DNA of 64,000 bases. Source: Pedobacter rhizosphaerae. Its GTDB lineage: Bacteria > Bacteroidota > Bacteroidia > Sphingobacteriales > Sphingobacteriaceae. Below are positions 56,664 to 64,000 of this stretch, piece after piece. The number at the start of each line of letters is the position of its first letter. Within the stretch, counting starts at the first letter, position 1. The DNA lies in NCBI RefSeq assembly GCF_900111155.1, contig NZ_FOGG01000019.1:47427-111426 (forward strand), read 5' to 3'. The notes beneath the pieces were generated by a model. That model was not told the origin of the DNA. It saw only the letters and a program-made list of their open reading frames with translations, and searched no databases. Both the position numbers and the translations under genes were made by a program.

Positions 56664-59117
56664 ATGAATTTTAAACAAATTTTATTTCCGATTTCATTGG
56701 CGCTATCGTTGACAGCACTTGGTCAGAAGCCTGTTGCCACGCCAGATAGTGCCGCCCAAAAAGCACCATTGGATTACAATAAAGTAATTCCGGCAACTGC
56801 TATTAAGCAGGATGGACTTTTTAATGTTCGGCAAGTAGATCAAAAATGGTTTTTCGAAGTTCCGGATAGTTTATTGGGGCGTTATTTGTTAGCCGTAACC
56901 CGTTACATTAGTACGCCGCAAGGCTTTGGGAGTTTTGGTGGCGAAAAGGTAAATGAGCAAACGCTTTACTTTCAGAAGGGAAATAATAACAACCTTTTTT
57001 TAAAAGGGGTTATCTATCGCCAGGAAACCAAAAATACCGATGGGCCGATTTATCAAGCAGTAATGCAATCTCAGGAGAGTCCGATAGTGGCGAGTTTTGA
57101 TATTAAGGCCAAAAATCCGATAACTGGCAATTATGTAATTGATGTTACCGATTTCTTTAAAAAAGATATCCCGGTGGTATCTATTTCCGCAGAGGAAAAA
57201 ACATCGAAAAAGTTAAATAGCTTAGCCGATGATCGTTCATTTATCGAGCGTATTGCTTGTTATCCAATTAATGCAGAAATAAAAACCACTAAAACTTATG
57301 CCAGTTCAGGGCTTGGAATTCCTGCAGGTGCTTTAACCGGAGCGGTTACGCTAAGATTAAACACATCCATTATTTTATTGCCGAAGGTGCCAATGCGGAA
57401 AAGAATTTCTGATGAGCGTGTGGGCTATTTCAATAACAAATACATTCTGTTTGATGAAGATTACCAAAGAACGCAAACCAAGTATTTGGTGCAGCGATAT
57501 CGCCTGGAACCTAAAAAGGAAGATATGGCTAAATATAACAGGGATATTCTGGTAGAACCGAAAAAGCAAATCGTTTATTACATTGATCCGGCAACGCCAA
57601 AAAAATGGCGTCCTTATCTCATTAAAGGAATAAACGATTGGCAAAAGGCATTTGAGCAAGCTGGATTCAAAAATGCAATTGTTGGTAAAGAATGGCCGCT
57701 GGCCGATACCACAATGAGTTTAGAAGACGCCCGTTTTTCCGTTATCAGGTATTATGCTTCAGAAACGCCTAATGCTTATGGACCACGAATCAGTGATCCA
57801 CGCAGTGGGGAAATTATGGAAAGCCATGTAGGTTGGTATCACAATGTGATGAAATTGGTGCACAACTGGTATATGATTCAGGCTGGTCCATTGGATAAAA
57901 GGGCGCAGAAAATGCAGTTCGATGATGAGCTGATGGGGCAACTCATTCGTTTTGTTTCTTCACATGAACTTGGACATACCCTTGGTTTAAGGCACAATAT
58001 GGGGGCAAGCAGCCAAACCCCTGTTGAAAAACTTCGCGATAAAGCCTGGGTGGAGAAAAACGGCCATACGGTTTCTATTATGGACTATGCCAGATTTAAT
58101 TATGTGGCGCAGCCTGAAGATAATATTTCGCCTAAAGGAATTTATGCCAGAATCGGGGCTTACGACAAATGGGCAATTAACTGGGGGTACCGCTATTTTG
58201 ATGGAGAAAAAGATGAATATGCAGAAGAGCAGCTGTTGAGTAAAATCACAACTGATACGTTAACCAAAAATCCAAGATTATGGTTTGGTGGGGAAGGAAA
58301 AGATGAAGATCCGAGGAGTCAATCTGAGGATTTAGGAGATGATGCAATTGCCGCAAGTGATTATGGAATCAAAAACCTGAAAAGGGTAGTGGCTCATTTA
58401 AATCAGTGGACTTATGAGCCTGGCGACCAGTATAATAATCTTGAAGAATTGCATAAGGAAGTGGTGAAGCAATATAGCCGTTATCTGTATCATGTAATGA
58501 AAAATATTGGCAATCGTTACGTAACCAAAAGAAGTGTAGATGAGAAAGGCATTGTTTATGCCGAAGTTCCAAAAAAGATAGTTAAAAGTGTCTTGAGTTA
58601 TGCGGGGCGCCAGGTTTTCGAAGCACCGCTTTGGATGTATCCTGCAGAAATTGCAAAATATATCGATTTGAAACCGATGGAACAGATTTCTGATCAGCAA
58701 TCGCAGGCACTCAATATTTTTTTAAGCGCTGGTATGCTGTATAATTTAAGCCAAAAAGCATTAGTCTCTTCTGATCCATATCCTGTTAGTGAATTTCTTG
58801 CCGATTTACAACCAACCGTATGGAAAAAGCCTTCACGTGATATTCAGCAAAATACTTATTTAAGAAGTTTACAGCGTTATTATCTGGAGAGGCTAAGCAT
58901 TTTGATTAATCCAAAAGATGTGGCAGATGGAAAGGCGATGAGCCCTGCACAACGCAGTGATGTAAGATTGGAAGCTTTAGTCCATATCCAAGCCATTCGA
59001 AAAAAAGTTGAGGAGTTGATTCCTCAAACTTCGGGAATTGATCAGGTACATCTGAAAGATATGCTTGATAAAATTGAAGAAATCACAAAGAAAAAAAATG
59101 TAAATCCTTTAAAATGA
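56664..59117 (+). CDS. Zinc-dependent metalloprotease (DUF5117/DUF5118 type)
   Basis: An 817-residue exported protease starting 1 base after susD. The N-terminal DUF5118/DUF5117 regions (FNVRQVDQKWFFEVPDSLLG) precede a metzincin-like site H434-E-L-G-H438-TLGLR-H444-N and a Met-turn-like SIMDYARFNYV. It is expected in the periplasm or on the surface, cutting the protein or peptide taken in by the SusCD pair. Its last codons overlap the next gene (ATGA). Confidence 0.93.
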   Translation: MNFKQILFPISLALSLTALGQKPVATPDSAAQKAPLDYNKVIPATAIKQDGLFNVRQVDQKWFFEVPDSLLGRYLLAVTRYISTPQGFGSFGGEKVNEQTLYFQKGNNNNLFLKGVIYRQETKNTDGPIYQAVMQSQESPIVASFDIKAKNPITGNYVIDVTDFFKKDIPVVSISAEEKTSKKLNSLADDRSFIERIACYPINAEIKTTKTYASSGLGIPAGALTGAVTLRLNTSIILLPKVPMRKRISDERVGYFNNKYILFDEDYQRTQTKYLVQRYRLEPKKEDMAKYNRDILVEPKKQIVYYIDPATPKKWRPYLIKGINDWQKAFEQAGFKNAIVGKEWPLADTTMSLEDARFSVIRYYASETPNAYGPRISDPRSGEIMESHVGWYHNVMKLVHNWYMIQAGPLDKRAQKMQFDDELMGQLIRFVSSHELGHTLGLRHNMGASSQTPVEKLRDKAWVEKNGHTVSIMDYARFNYVAQPEDNISPKGIYARIGAYDKWAINWGYRYFDGEKDEYAEEQLLSKITTDTLTKNPRLWFGGEGKDEDPRSQSEDLGDDAIAASDYGIKNLKRVVAHLNQWTYEPGDQYNNLEELHKEVVKQYSRYLYHVMKNIGNRYVTKRSVDEKGIVYAEVPKKIVKSVLSYAGRQVFEAPLWMYPAEIAKYIDLKPMEQISDQQSQALNIFLSAGMLYNLSQKALVSSDPYPVSEFLADLQPTVWKKPSRDIQQNTYLRSLQRYYLERLSILINPKDVADGKAMSPAQRSDVRLEALVHIQAIRKKVEELIPQTSGIDQVHLKDMLDKIEEITKKKNVNPLK

Positions 59118-59650
59118 AAAATTATATATTGCTTATGATAATGAGTTTAGTAGGTATTAGTTATTCCGCTGTTGCTCAATTCAACGCATCGGCACAAGAA
59201 GTGGCTACACCAGAATTGGCCAAGCAAAGAGAGGAACAAAAGAAAGTCATAGTTGTTGGCTATCTAAAAATTAAAAATAGTCTCGTGATTTCAGATTCAA
59301 AAAAAACAGCTACATCTGCTTCAGAATTTTCGGAGGCAATAGGTAAGTTTAAACTAAAAAAATTGACAGCTGACGAGATGAACGCGGCAGCATTGGCCCG
59401 TAGAATTATCAAGCAAATGGCTGATAGTATCGTGATTGCTCCATCTATTGGCCACCAAAGAAAACCCATGGAAGGATTATCACTCCAATTTTGGTCAATT
59501 ATTGAAAAGGTAAAACCTGAAAATTTTACGCTATATCTTAATAAATGTCCTAAGATGGCAGGTACCTGGATAAGTGATGACAAGAAAATCGAAAACCCAT
59601 ATTCTCCAAAAGATATGCTTACCTGTGGGGAGGTAATTGATGAAAAGTAA
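59114..59650 (+). CDS. DUF3347-like exported protein
   Basis: A 178-residue protein (signal peptide ending YSAVAQ) whose C-terminal part matches DUF3347: a helical YLKIKNSLVISDSKKTATSA segment, then LNKCPKMAGTWISDDKKIEN and the closing NPYSPKDMLTCGEVIDE. Two cysteines of that domain are present. DUF3347 is usually found in copper or heavy-metal efflux proteins of this phylum, which makes its overlap with a protease gene unexpected. Confidence 0.72.
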   Translation: MKNYILLMIMSLVGISYSAVAQFNASAQEVATPELAKQREEQKKVIVVGYLKIKNSLVISDSKKTATSASEFSEAIGKFKLKKLTADEMNAAALARRIIKQMADSIVIAPSIGHQRKPMEGLSLQFWSIIEKVKPENFTLYLNKCPKMAGTWISDDKKIENPYSPKDMLTCGEVIDEK

Positions 59651-59684
59651 AGTAGAAATTTTTAGTGATAGTTAGTGATTGATT

Positions 59685-59719
59685 GCTGCAGGATAACGGA
59701 TGTTTCTTGCAGCTTTTTT
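59685..59719 (+). terminator. Terminator of the second Sus locus
   Basis: Stem GCTGCA / TGCAGC, extended by weak GGA/TTTC pairing, followed by TTTTTT. Confidence 0.75.
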
Positions 59720-59800
59720 CGATTAATGTCAACTTAGGTGGAAAATTTACGATCTCAATAAAAAGTCTAAAGTCTGTTTACATCAGTTCAGTTTTACTGA

Positions 59801-60007
59801 ATGAAAAGCCCTACAAATGAGAACTATATCAGATGTTTAGATATTTTAAATGGAGATAAATTAGAATTTAATGTCTAAGACACACCTGATAAAACATGGA
59901 TTACAAAAGCACAAAATCAACCCAAAGGAATAAATTAGGTTGAAGAAAAACTGAAACTTAGCGAAGACCAAATAGATAAAGCCAAATTCAAAGCTTTCCA
60001 CGAATAG
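59801..60007 (+). pseudogene. Small gene with two in-frame stops
   Basis: One continuous frame starts at an ATG and reads YIRCLDILNGDKLEFNV, stop (TAA), DTPDKTWITKAQNQPKGIN, stop (TAG), VEEKLKLSEDQIDKAKFKAF and a final TAG. The coding flavour is even across both stops and no frameshift is needed, so it looks like a recently inactivated gene of 68 codons. No family recognised. Confidence 0.5.
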
Positions 60008-60272
60008 CTTGTTTTGTATTTAGTTCAACTGACGTTGATTTCCAGTTCTTAAATAAATCTCAACTTAGTTAAGCCTATACAACACTAGCAAAATAAAAAA
60101 AACAATACTGTCAAAAAATATAAATATCAATATATTTACCATAGCATGCTTTCGTAAATCTATAACAATACTGCTCTGGTAATCATTTCTAATCAAATTA
60201 ATGCCCTTGAAAATTAATTGAAGAATTTCTGAATTCGATAAGTGTGCTATAACTATTAAATAAATTACCAAC
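60008..60272. other. Gap before the GH97 gene
   Basis: AT-rich, no supported gene. A hydrophobic minus-strand frame crosses it but overlaps the GH97 start and looks spurious. Confidence 0.4.
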
Positions 60273-62246
60273 ATGAACTCACTAATTTTTATGAAACCTT
60301 TAAAAATACTATCAATGATTAATATCAGCCTTTTTATTGTTTTAGTATTCCTATCCCCCATGATCTTGCAGGCGCAGTCCTATCAAGTAATCTCACCTAA
60401 TCAAAATATTAAAATTTTGCTTTTAAAAGATTCCAATGTAAAATCTAACTGGTACTTGAAAGTTGATTATGTGGATGCAGGGCAGTCAATTAGTGTGATT
60501 CCCAAGATTAAGCTTGGTTTGATGGAGAGCAAACAGGATTATTCCAAAGATCTTGCGCTAATAGGTACTGATAAGGAGGTTAAAATTGTTGAACGTTACC
60601 TAGCAGTACATGGAAAGCGCAGCAATTGTTCAAATGAAGCAATGGAGCAAACTTTTCACCTGAAAAATGTTCGTGGGAAAAAAATAGATTTCGTAGTTAG
60701 GGCTTATAATGATGGGGTGGCGTTCCGTTATGTTCTCTACGGGAAGAAAGGTGAAAAGATAACAATGGAGCGGGAGTTAACAAGCTTTGAGGTCCCTAAT
60801 TCGAGTGAGCGTTTCTTACAACAGTTTGTTAGAAGCTATGAAGGGCCTTATCCAGTTCAAACGAGGGATTTTAAAAAAGGTGAGTGGGGATATCCTGCAC
60901 TATTTAAGATGGGAAATGAAAAGAATAATTGCTGGATGCTACTAAGCGAAGCTGGGGTTTATAGTAATTACTGCGCCACAAAACTTTCTAATTTGCAAGA
61001 TGCAAACATATATAAACTAACTTACCCTGCTCCAACTGATGGAAATTCTACTGGAATGGTTAATCCTTCATCGAGTTTACCATGGAAATCACCTTGGAGA
61101 GTGGCAGTGATTGGACAGTTAGCAAACTTAGTAGAATCAACTTTAATAAATGACGTAAGTGAGCCCTCAAAAATTAAAGATGAAAGCTGGATAATACCCG
61201 GATCTAGTTCATGGATATATTGGGCAAATAACCATGGAACCATGGATTACAAAAAAGTTAATCAATACACTGATTTGGCAGCGAGTATGGGCTGGAAATA
61301 TACGCTCTTCGATTGGGAATGGGATGTTATGTCTAATGGGGGGAATGTTCAAGATGCTGCTAGATACGCAAATAGCAAAGGCATAAAGCCATTGTTATGG
61401 TATAATTCTGGAGGTCCGCATAATGATGTTACTGCTACGCCAAGAGACCGTATGCTCACAAGAGAAAGCAGGGCAAAAGAATTTTCGTGGTTAAACAAAA
61501 TTGGGATTTATGGAGTTAAAATCGATTTTTTTCTCAGTGATAAGCAGGATATTATAAAATACTACTTAGATATTTTGGAGGACGCTGCAAAGTATAAATT
61601 GATGGTAAACTTTCACGGTTCAACTGTACCAAGGGGTTGGAGCCGTACCTATCCTAATTTGATGAGTATGGAGGCAGTTTATGGTGCCGAACAGTATAAT
61701 AACGGCCCAGAAATGACTACGCTTGCCCCACAACTTAATACAACACTTCCTTATACACGTAATATTATAGGTTCAATGGACTACACACCGGTAACTTTTA
61801 CAAATTCTCAGCACCAACATAGCACCTCTTATGCTCATGAGCTTGCACTTTCGGTAGTATTTGAATCAGCTTTTCAACATATGGCAGACAGACCTGAAGG
61901 CTTTTTGGAACTTACCAGTGTGGTAAAGGATTTTTTAAGAAATATTCCTGCAGGTTGGGATGATACTAAGTTCGTCGATGGCTATCCAGGGAAACTCGCA
62001 GTGCTGGCCAGGCGAAGTGGAAAAAAATGGTATTTGGGGGGAATTAATGGTGAAAGCAAATCGAAAAAACAACAAGTCAAATTATCTTTCTTGGAAAAGG
62101 GTAAAATATACAAAGCAACCATTATCCAAGACGGAGATTATGATACTGCTTTTTCCATTAGCGAAAGAACGATTTCCCAAATGGATATACTATCAGTTGA
62201 TCTTTTGCCTAGAGGAGGTTTTGCTGTGTTTTTTGAAGAGCAGTAA
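60273..62246 (+). CDS. Glycoside hydrolase family 97 enzyme
   Basis: A 657-residue exported glycosidase (signal region to about 36; an in-frame ATG at 60291 may be the true start). N-terminal GH97 sandwich, then the (beta/alpha)8 barrel (GWKYTLFDWEWDVM) and a C-terminal beta domain (GKLAVLARRSGKKWYLGGIN). The GVKIDFFLSD segment puts an Asp near residue 418, the place of the nucleophile in the retaining alpha-galactosidase branch, which argues for that branch over the inverting SusB type; this is from memory of the family. Confidence 0.9.
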   Translation: MNSLIFMKPLKILSMINISLFIVLVFLSPMILQAQSYQVISPNQNIKILLLKDSNVKSNWYLKVDYVDAGQSISVIPKIKLGLMESKQDYSKDLALIGTDKEVKIVERYLAVHGKRSNCSNEAMEQTFHLKNVRGKKIDFVVRAYNDGVAFRYVLYGKKGEKITMERELTSFEVPNSSERFLQQFVRSYEGPYPVQTRDFKKGEWGYPALFKMGNEKNNCWMLLSEAGVYSNYCATKLSNLQDANIYKLTYPAPTDGNSTGMVNPSSSLPWKSPWRVAVIGQLANLVESTLINDVSEPSKIKDESWIIPGSSSWIYWANNHGTMDYKKVNQYTDLAASMGWKYTLFDWEWDVMSNGGNVQDAARYANSKGIKPLLWYNSGGPHNDVTATPRDRMLTRESRAKEFSWLNKIGIYGVKIDFFLSDKQDIIKYYLDILEDAAKYKLMVNFHGSTVPRGWSRTYPNLMSMEAVYGAEQYNNGPEMTTLAPQLNTTLPYTRNIIGSMDYTPVTFTNSQHQHSTSYAHELALSVVFESAFQHMADRPEGFLELTSVVKDFLRNIPAGWDDTKFVDGYPGKLAVLARRSGKKWYLGGINGESKSKKQQVKLSFLEKGKIYKATIIQDGDYDTAFSISERTISQMDILSVDLLPRGGFAVFFEEQ

Positions 62247-62441
62247 GCTAAATAGTTGGGGATTTCACTTATCTAGTTCACTGTCATCTTTTATTAATGA
62301 TCAAGCTAATATAGTCCGATAATATCGAAAGCTAAGATTATTGAATGCTGAAAACAGCCAGATTTGGATATAGCATTTTTGAAGAGCTACAAATTACATT
62401 ATCTATCGGCTCATAATTATTGTTTGTCTTAACGTATAATC
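62247..62441. other. Gap after the GH97 gene
   Basis: No gene seen up to the terminator between the two convergent genes. Confidence 0.4.
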
Positions 62442-62473
62442 AAGCAGGCCTATTTTGTAAAATAGGCCTGCTT
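62442..62473. terminator. Strong bidirectional terminator
   Basis: A 15-bp perfect stem AAGCAGGCCTATTTT / AAAATAGGCCTGCTT around GT, between the convergent GH97 and HxlR genes. Confidence 0.9.
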
Positions 62474-62578
62474 TTGTCATGTGATTTTATTTCTAATTCT
62501 TCACTAACTTGTAGAGCGGTAATACAGAAAGAATGATGCTAAGCCTTTATCTTTTGTAAGCAAAATTTCATAGAATAC

Positions 62579-62962
62579 CTAAGAGAATTGGCCTTTTGTT
62601 GTTGACTTCCGAGACAATAAATCCCTATAACCAATTCCCCATTTTACCATTTCATCAATCATGGGTGCCAATGCTTTCCCGTATTCAGAGATTTCATATT
62701 CTACAGTAACTGGCTTAGTATCTAAAACTGTTCGCGTAAGCAGTTGATTAACCTCCATATCTTGAAGCTCTTTTGCTAACATTTTTGAGCCAATTCCGTG
62801 TATTTCACGTTGAAGATCCATGAAGCGCATTTTCCCGCCAACAATGATTGTACCTAAGATATTTAACTTCCATTTGCCTGAAAGAATTTCCATAGCATCT
62901 CTGATTGCATTTAATCTAGTCTGGCAAATTTGGTTATTGTTAAGCTGTGGTTGCTTTTTCAT
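62579..62962 (-). CDS. HxlR-family regulator (second copy)
   Basis: A 127-residue winged-helix regulator, starting MKKQPQLN; a longer in-frame ATG 18 bases upstream is possible. It has a single N-terminal Cys (QICQTRLN), the helix AMEILSGKWKLNILGTIIVG and recognition helix IGSKMLAKELQDMEVNQLLT. With only one Cys it cannot form the intramolecular Cys pair possible in the copy at 43.8 kb. It is divergent from the DoxX gene, its probable target. Confidence 0.9.
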   Translation of the reverse strand: MKKQPQLNNNQICQTRLNAIRDAMEILSGKWKLNILGTIIVGGKMRFMDLQREIHGIGSKMLAKELQDMEVNQLLTRTVLDTKPVTVEYEISEYGKALAPMIDEMVKWGIGYRDLLSRKSTTKGQFS

Positions 62963-63015
62963 CTGGTTTATTACGAGCAAAATATATGCGCCTAAATTAG
63001 ATATATATCACTTAC

Positions 63016-63038
63016 TTTCCAATAGGAAACCAGTTTCC
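63016..63038. promoter_or_regulatory. Operator-like inverted repeats between hxlR and doxX
   Basis: TTTCC-aata-GGAAAC-ca-GTTTCC forms two overlapping inverted repeats sharing the central GGAAA half-site. It is 54 bases before the HxlR start and upstream of the DoxX gene, so it could serve both. A TAAATTTG box follows at 63077. Confidence 0.6.
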
Positions 63039-63205
63039 AATCTGAAATCCGTGCAAACATTAGATTACGATTACAATAAATTTGTAGTGTAAAGTTTAGT
63101 GGTATATGCAAATGTGTTTGACGGTCATCTAGCTAGAATATTATTGGCTAAGAAGTTCTGAAAATACGCATGCAGGTTAATTCTATAGAAATTAAATAAA
63201 TAAAT

Positions 63206-63628
63206 ATGAGTAATAATGCAAAATTAGTAAATGTTGATCTGGGTATCTTAGTTCTGCGCATTTCGGTGGGTGCGTTAATGCTTTTCCATGGTATAGCGAA
63301 AATAATCAATGGACATGGGGCTGTAAAGGGCATTTTAACACAGAAAGGATGGCTGGATTTTTTATGGCTCGGTGTTCCACTTACAGAGATAATTGCCCCA
63401 ATATTAATAATCCTTGGAGTTTTGACCCGTGTTTCTGGATTAGGGATTGTTTTGGTAATGATCTGCACTTTATTCCTTGCATTTGGGTGGTCCGCATTTG
63501 CTATCGGCGAGTATGGAGGATTGGTAGCTGAATTGAATCTATTATATTTAGGGGGTGGTTTGGCATTGCTCTTTACTGGTGGAGGAAAGTATAGTGTTTA
63601 CAAATTTAAAAATGAATTGTTAAATTGA
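63206..63628 (+). CDS. DoxX-family membrane protein
   Basis: A 140-residue inner-membrane protein with four helices. DoxX hallmarks are LVLRISVGALMLFHGIAKII and PLTEIIAPILIILGVLTRVS. Members are linked to redox or thiol stress and often to HxlR regulators. It stands alone, divergent from one. Confidence 0.9.
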   Translation: MSNNAKLVNVDLGILVLRISVGALMLFHGIAKIINGHGAVKGILTQKGWLDFLWLGVPLTEIIAPILIILGVLTRVSGLGIVLVMICTLFLAFGWSAFAIGEYGGLVAELNLLYLGGGLALLFTGGGKYSVYKFKNELLN

Positions 63629-63714
63629 TTTTCCAAATCTTCGAATAAAGATTTGATCACAAATTGCTTATCCAAAATTCAGGAATTGATATTCTTATGC
63701 ACTTATTAAGAAAT

Positions 63715-64000
63715 GAGGCTGTCTCAAAAAGGCAGTCTCTTTTTTTGTGGAAAAAAAATTAATTTTTCATCTTTTTAAATTTGGCTTATTTGTCTGTATT
63801 TCAGATATTTAAGTATAAATAATTGAAATTTATGCCAGTCCAGAAACCAGTTTTCAAGCCCTATTATCAGAACCAGATCATGGCTATTCCGCCCACTCTG
63901 GATGAACTTGTGGCAAAAGGCCATCCTGTTCGCATTGTGAACGATGTCATTAACCGAATCAATATCCAGGGGCTGTTGGATGCTTATAAGATTAAGGGCA
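63715..64000 (+). mobile_element. Left end of an IS1182-type insertion sequence (cut by window end)
   Basis: The terminal sequence GAGGCTGTCTCAAAA is typical of IS1182-group ends, and the transposase gene starts 117 bases inside. The element's right end and target duplication are outside the window. Confidence 0.75.
63832..64000 (+). CDS. IS1182-family transposase, N-terminal part
   Basis: The first 56 codons are visible: MPVQKPVFKPYYQNQIMAIP, then LDELVAKGHPVRIVNDVINR, the N-terminal region typical of IS1182/IS4-like (DUF772) transposases. The catalytic DDE part lies beyond the window, so whether the gene is intact cannot be seen. Confidence 0.8.
   Translation, partial: MPVQKPVFKPYYQNQIMAIPPTLDELVAKGHPVRIVNDVINRINIQGLLDAYKIKG

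Noticed and set aside
59801..60007. Stop-codon readthrough or recoding at the two in-frame stops
   Set aside because: No recoding hairpin or special context is visible, and the region is rich in broken genes, so plain inactivation is simpler.
60065..60361. 98-residue hydrophobic minus-strand frame
   Set aside because: It overlaps the GH97 signal sequence region, is rich in Ile/Leu as antisense AT-rich DNA tends to be, and has no recognisable family or promoter.
1..64000. CRISPR arrays, rRNA genes and prophage
   Set aside because: No regularly spaced repeats, no rRNA-like sequence and no phage structural genes were found by reading the window.

Overview
The window looks like a chromosomal segment of a Bacteroidota member close to Pedobacter (Sphingobacteriaceae). 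The DNA is AT-rich and several genes sit behind a TAnnTTTG-type promoter box instead of an obvious Shine-Dalgarno. There are two SusC/SusD outer-membrane uptake loci, a FecI/FecR sigma/anti-sigma pair, an FtsK/LolA pair, a GH97 enzyme and many signal-peptide or lipoprotein products. The genus assignment is an inference from gene content; no 16S gene is present.

Layout. 0-8.5 kb is housekeeping: pyrF, a DUF2851 gene, a PspC-like gene, an ankyrin protein, ftsK, a lolA-like gene, a PhnP-like metallo-hydrolase and tRNA-Leu(GAG). After a 640-base gene-free stretch, 9.15-22.35 kb holds a FecI-FecR-SusC-SusD locus followed by three thioredoxin-fold proteins and an M16 peptidase, which I read as regulated uptake and processing of a peptide-like ligand. 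22.4-24.0 kb is a graveyard: an ECF sigma gene with an internal deletion, the N-terminus of a second FecR, and the C-terminus of a ROK kinase joined directly to it, i.e. a collapsed second sugar-utilisation locus.

25.1-35.8 kb is the most interesting part: a tightly packed, same-strand run of about 14 genes. It has three consecutive MbnP-like/di-heme peroxidase (MbnH-like) pairs, two SCO copper chaperones, two small membrane-anchored proteins with an identical C-x9-C-x3-C spacing, a barrel protein with a CxxCxC N-terminus, small His-containing periplasmic proteins and an AraC regulator. I read it as an expanded periplasmic copper-handling operon of the CorA/CorB (MopE/MbnP-MbnH) kind. 37.6-40.7 kb holds a cytochrome-bd-like subunit I fused to cytochrome c, a second polytopic protein also ending in cytochrome c, and an unlisted 54-residue membrane protein.

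40.8-51.3 kb is mixed accessory content: a MATE pump, an isochorismatase-like hydrolase, AraC and HxlR regulators, an M14-like deacylase, an NmrA-like reductase, two tandem NTF2-like proteins, an UlaG-like hydrolase, and a barrel protein with a triple-rhodanese protein. 51.6-59.7 kb is a second SusC/SusD pair with a zinc metalloprotease and a DUF3347 protein. 60.3-63.6 kb holds a GH97 glycosidase, an HxlR regulator and a DoxX protein. The window ends inside the left part of an IS1182-type insertion sequence.
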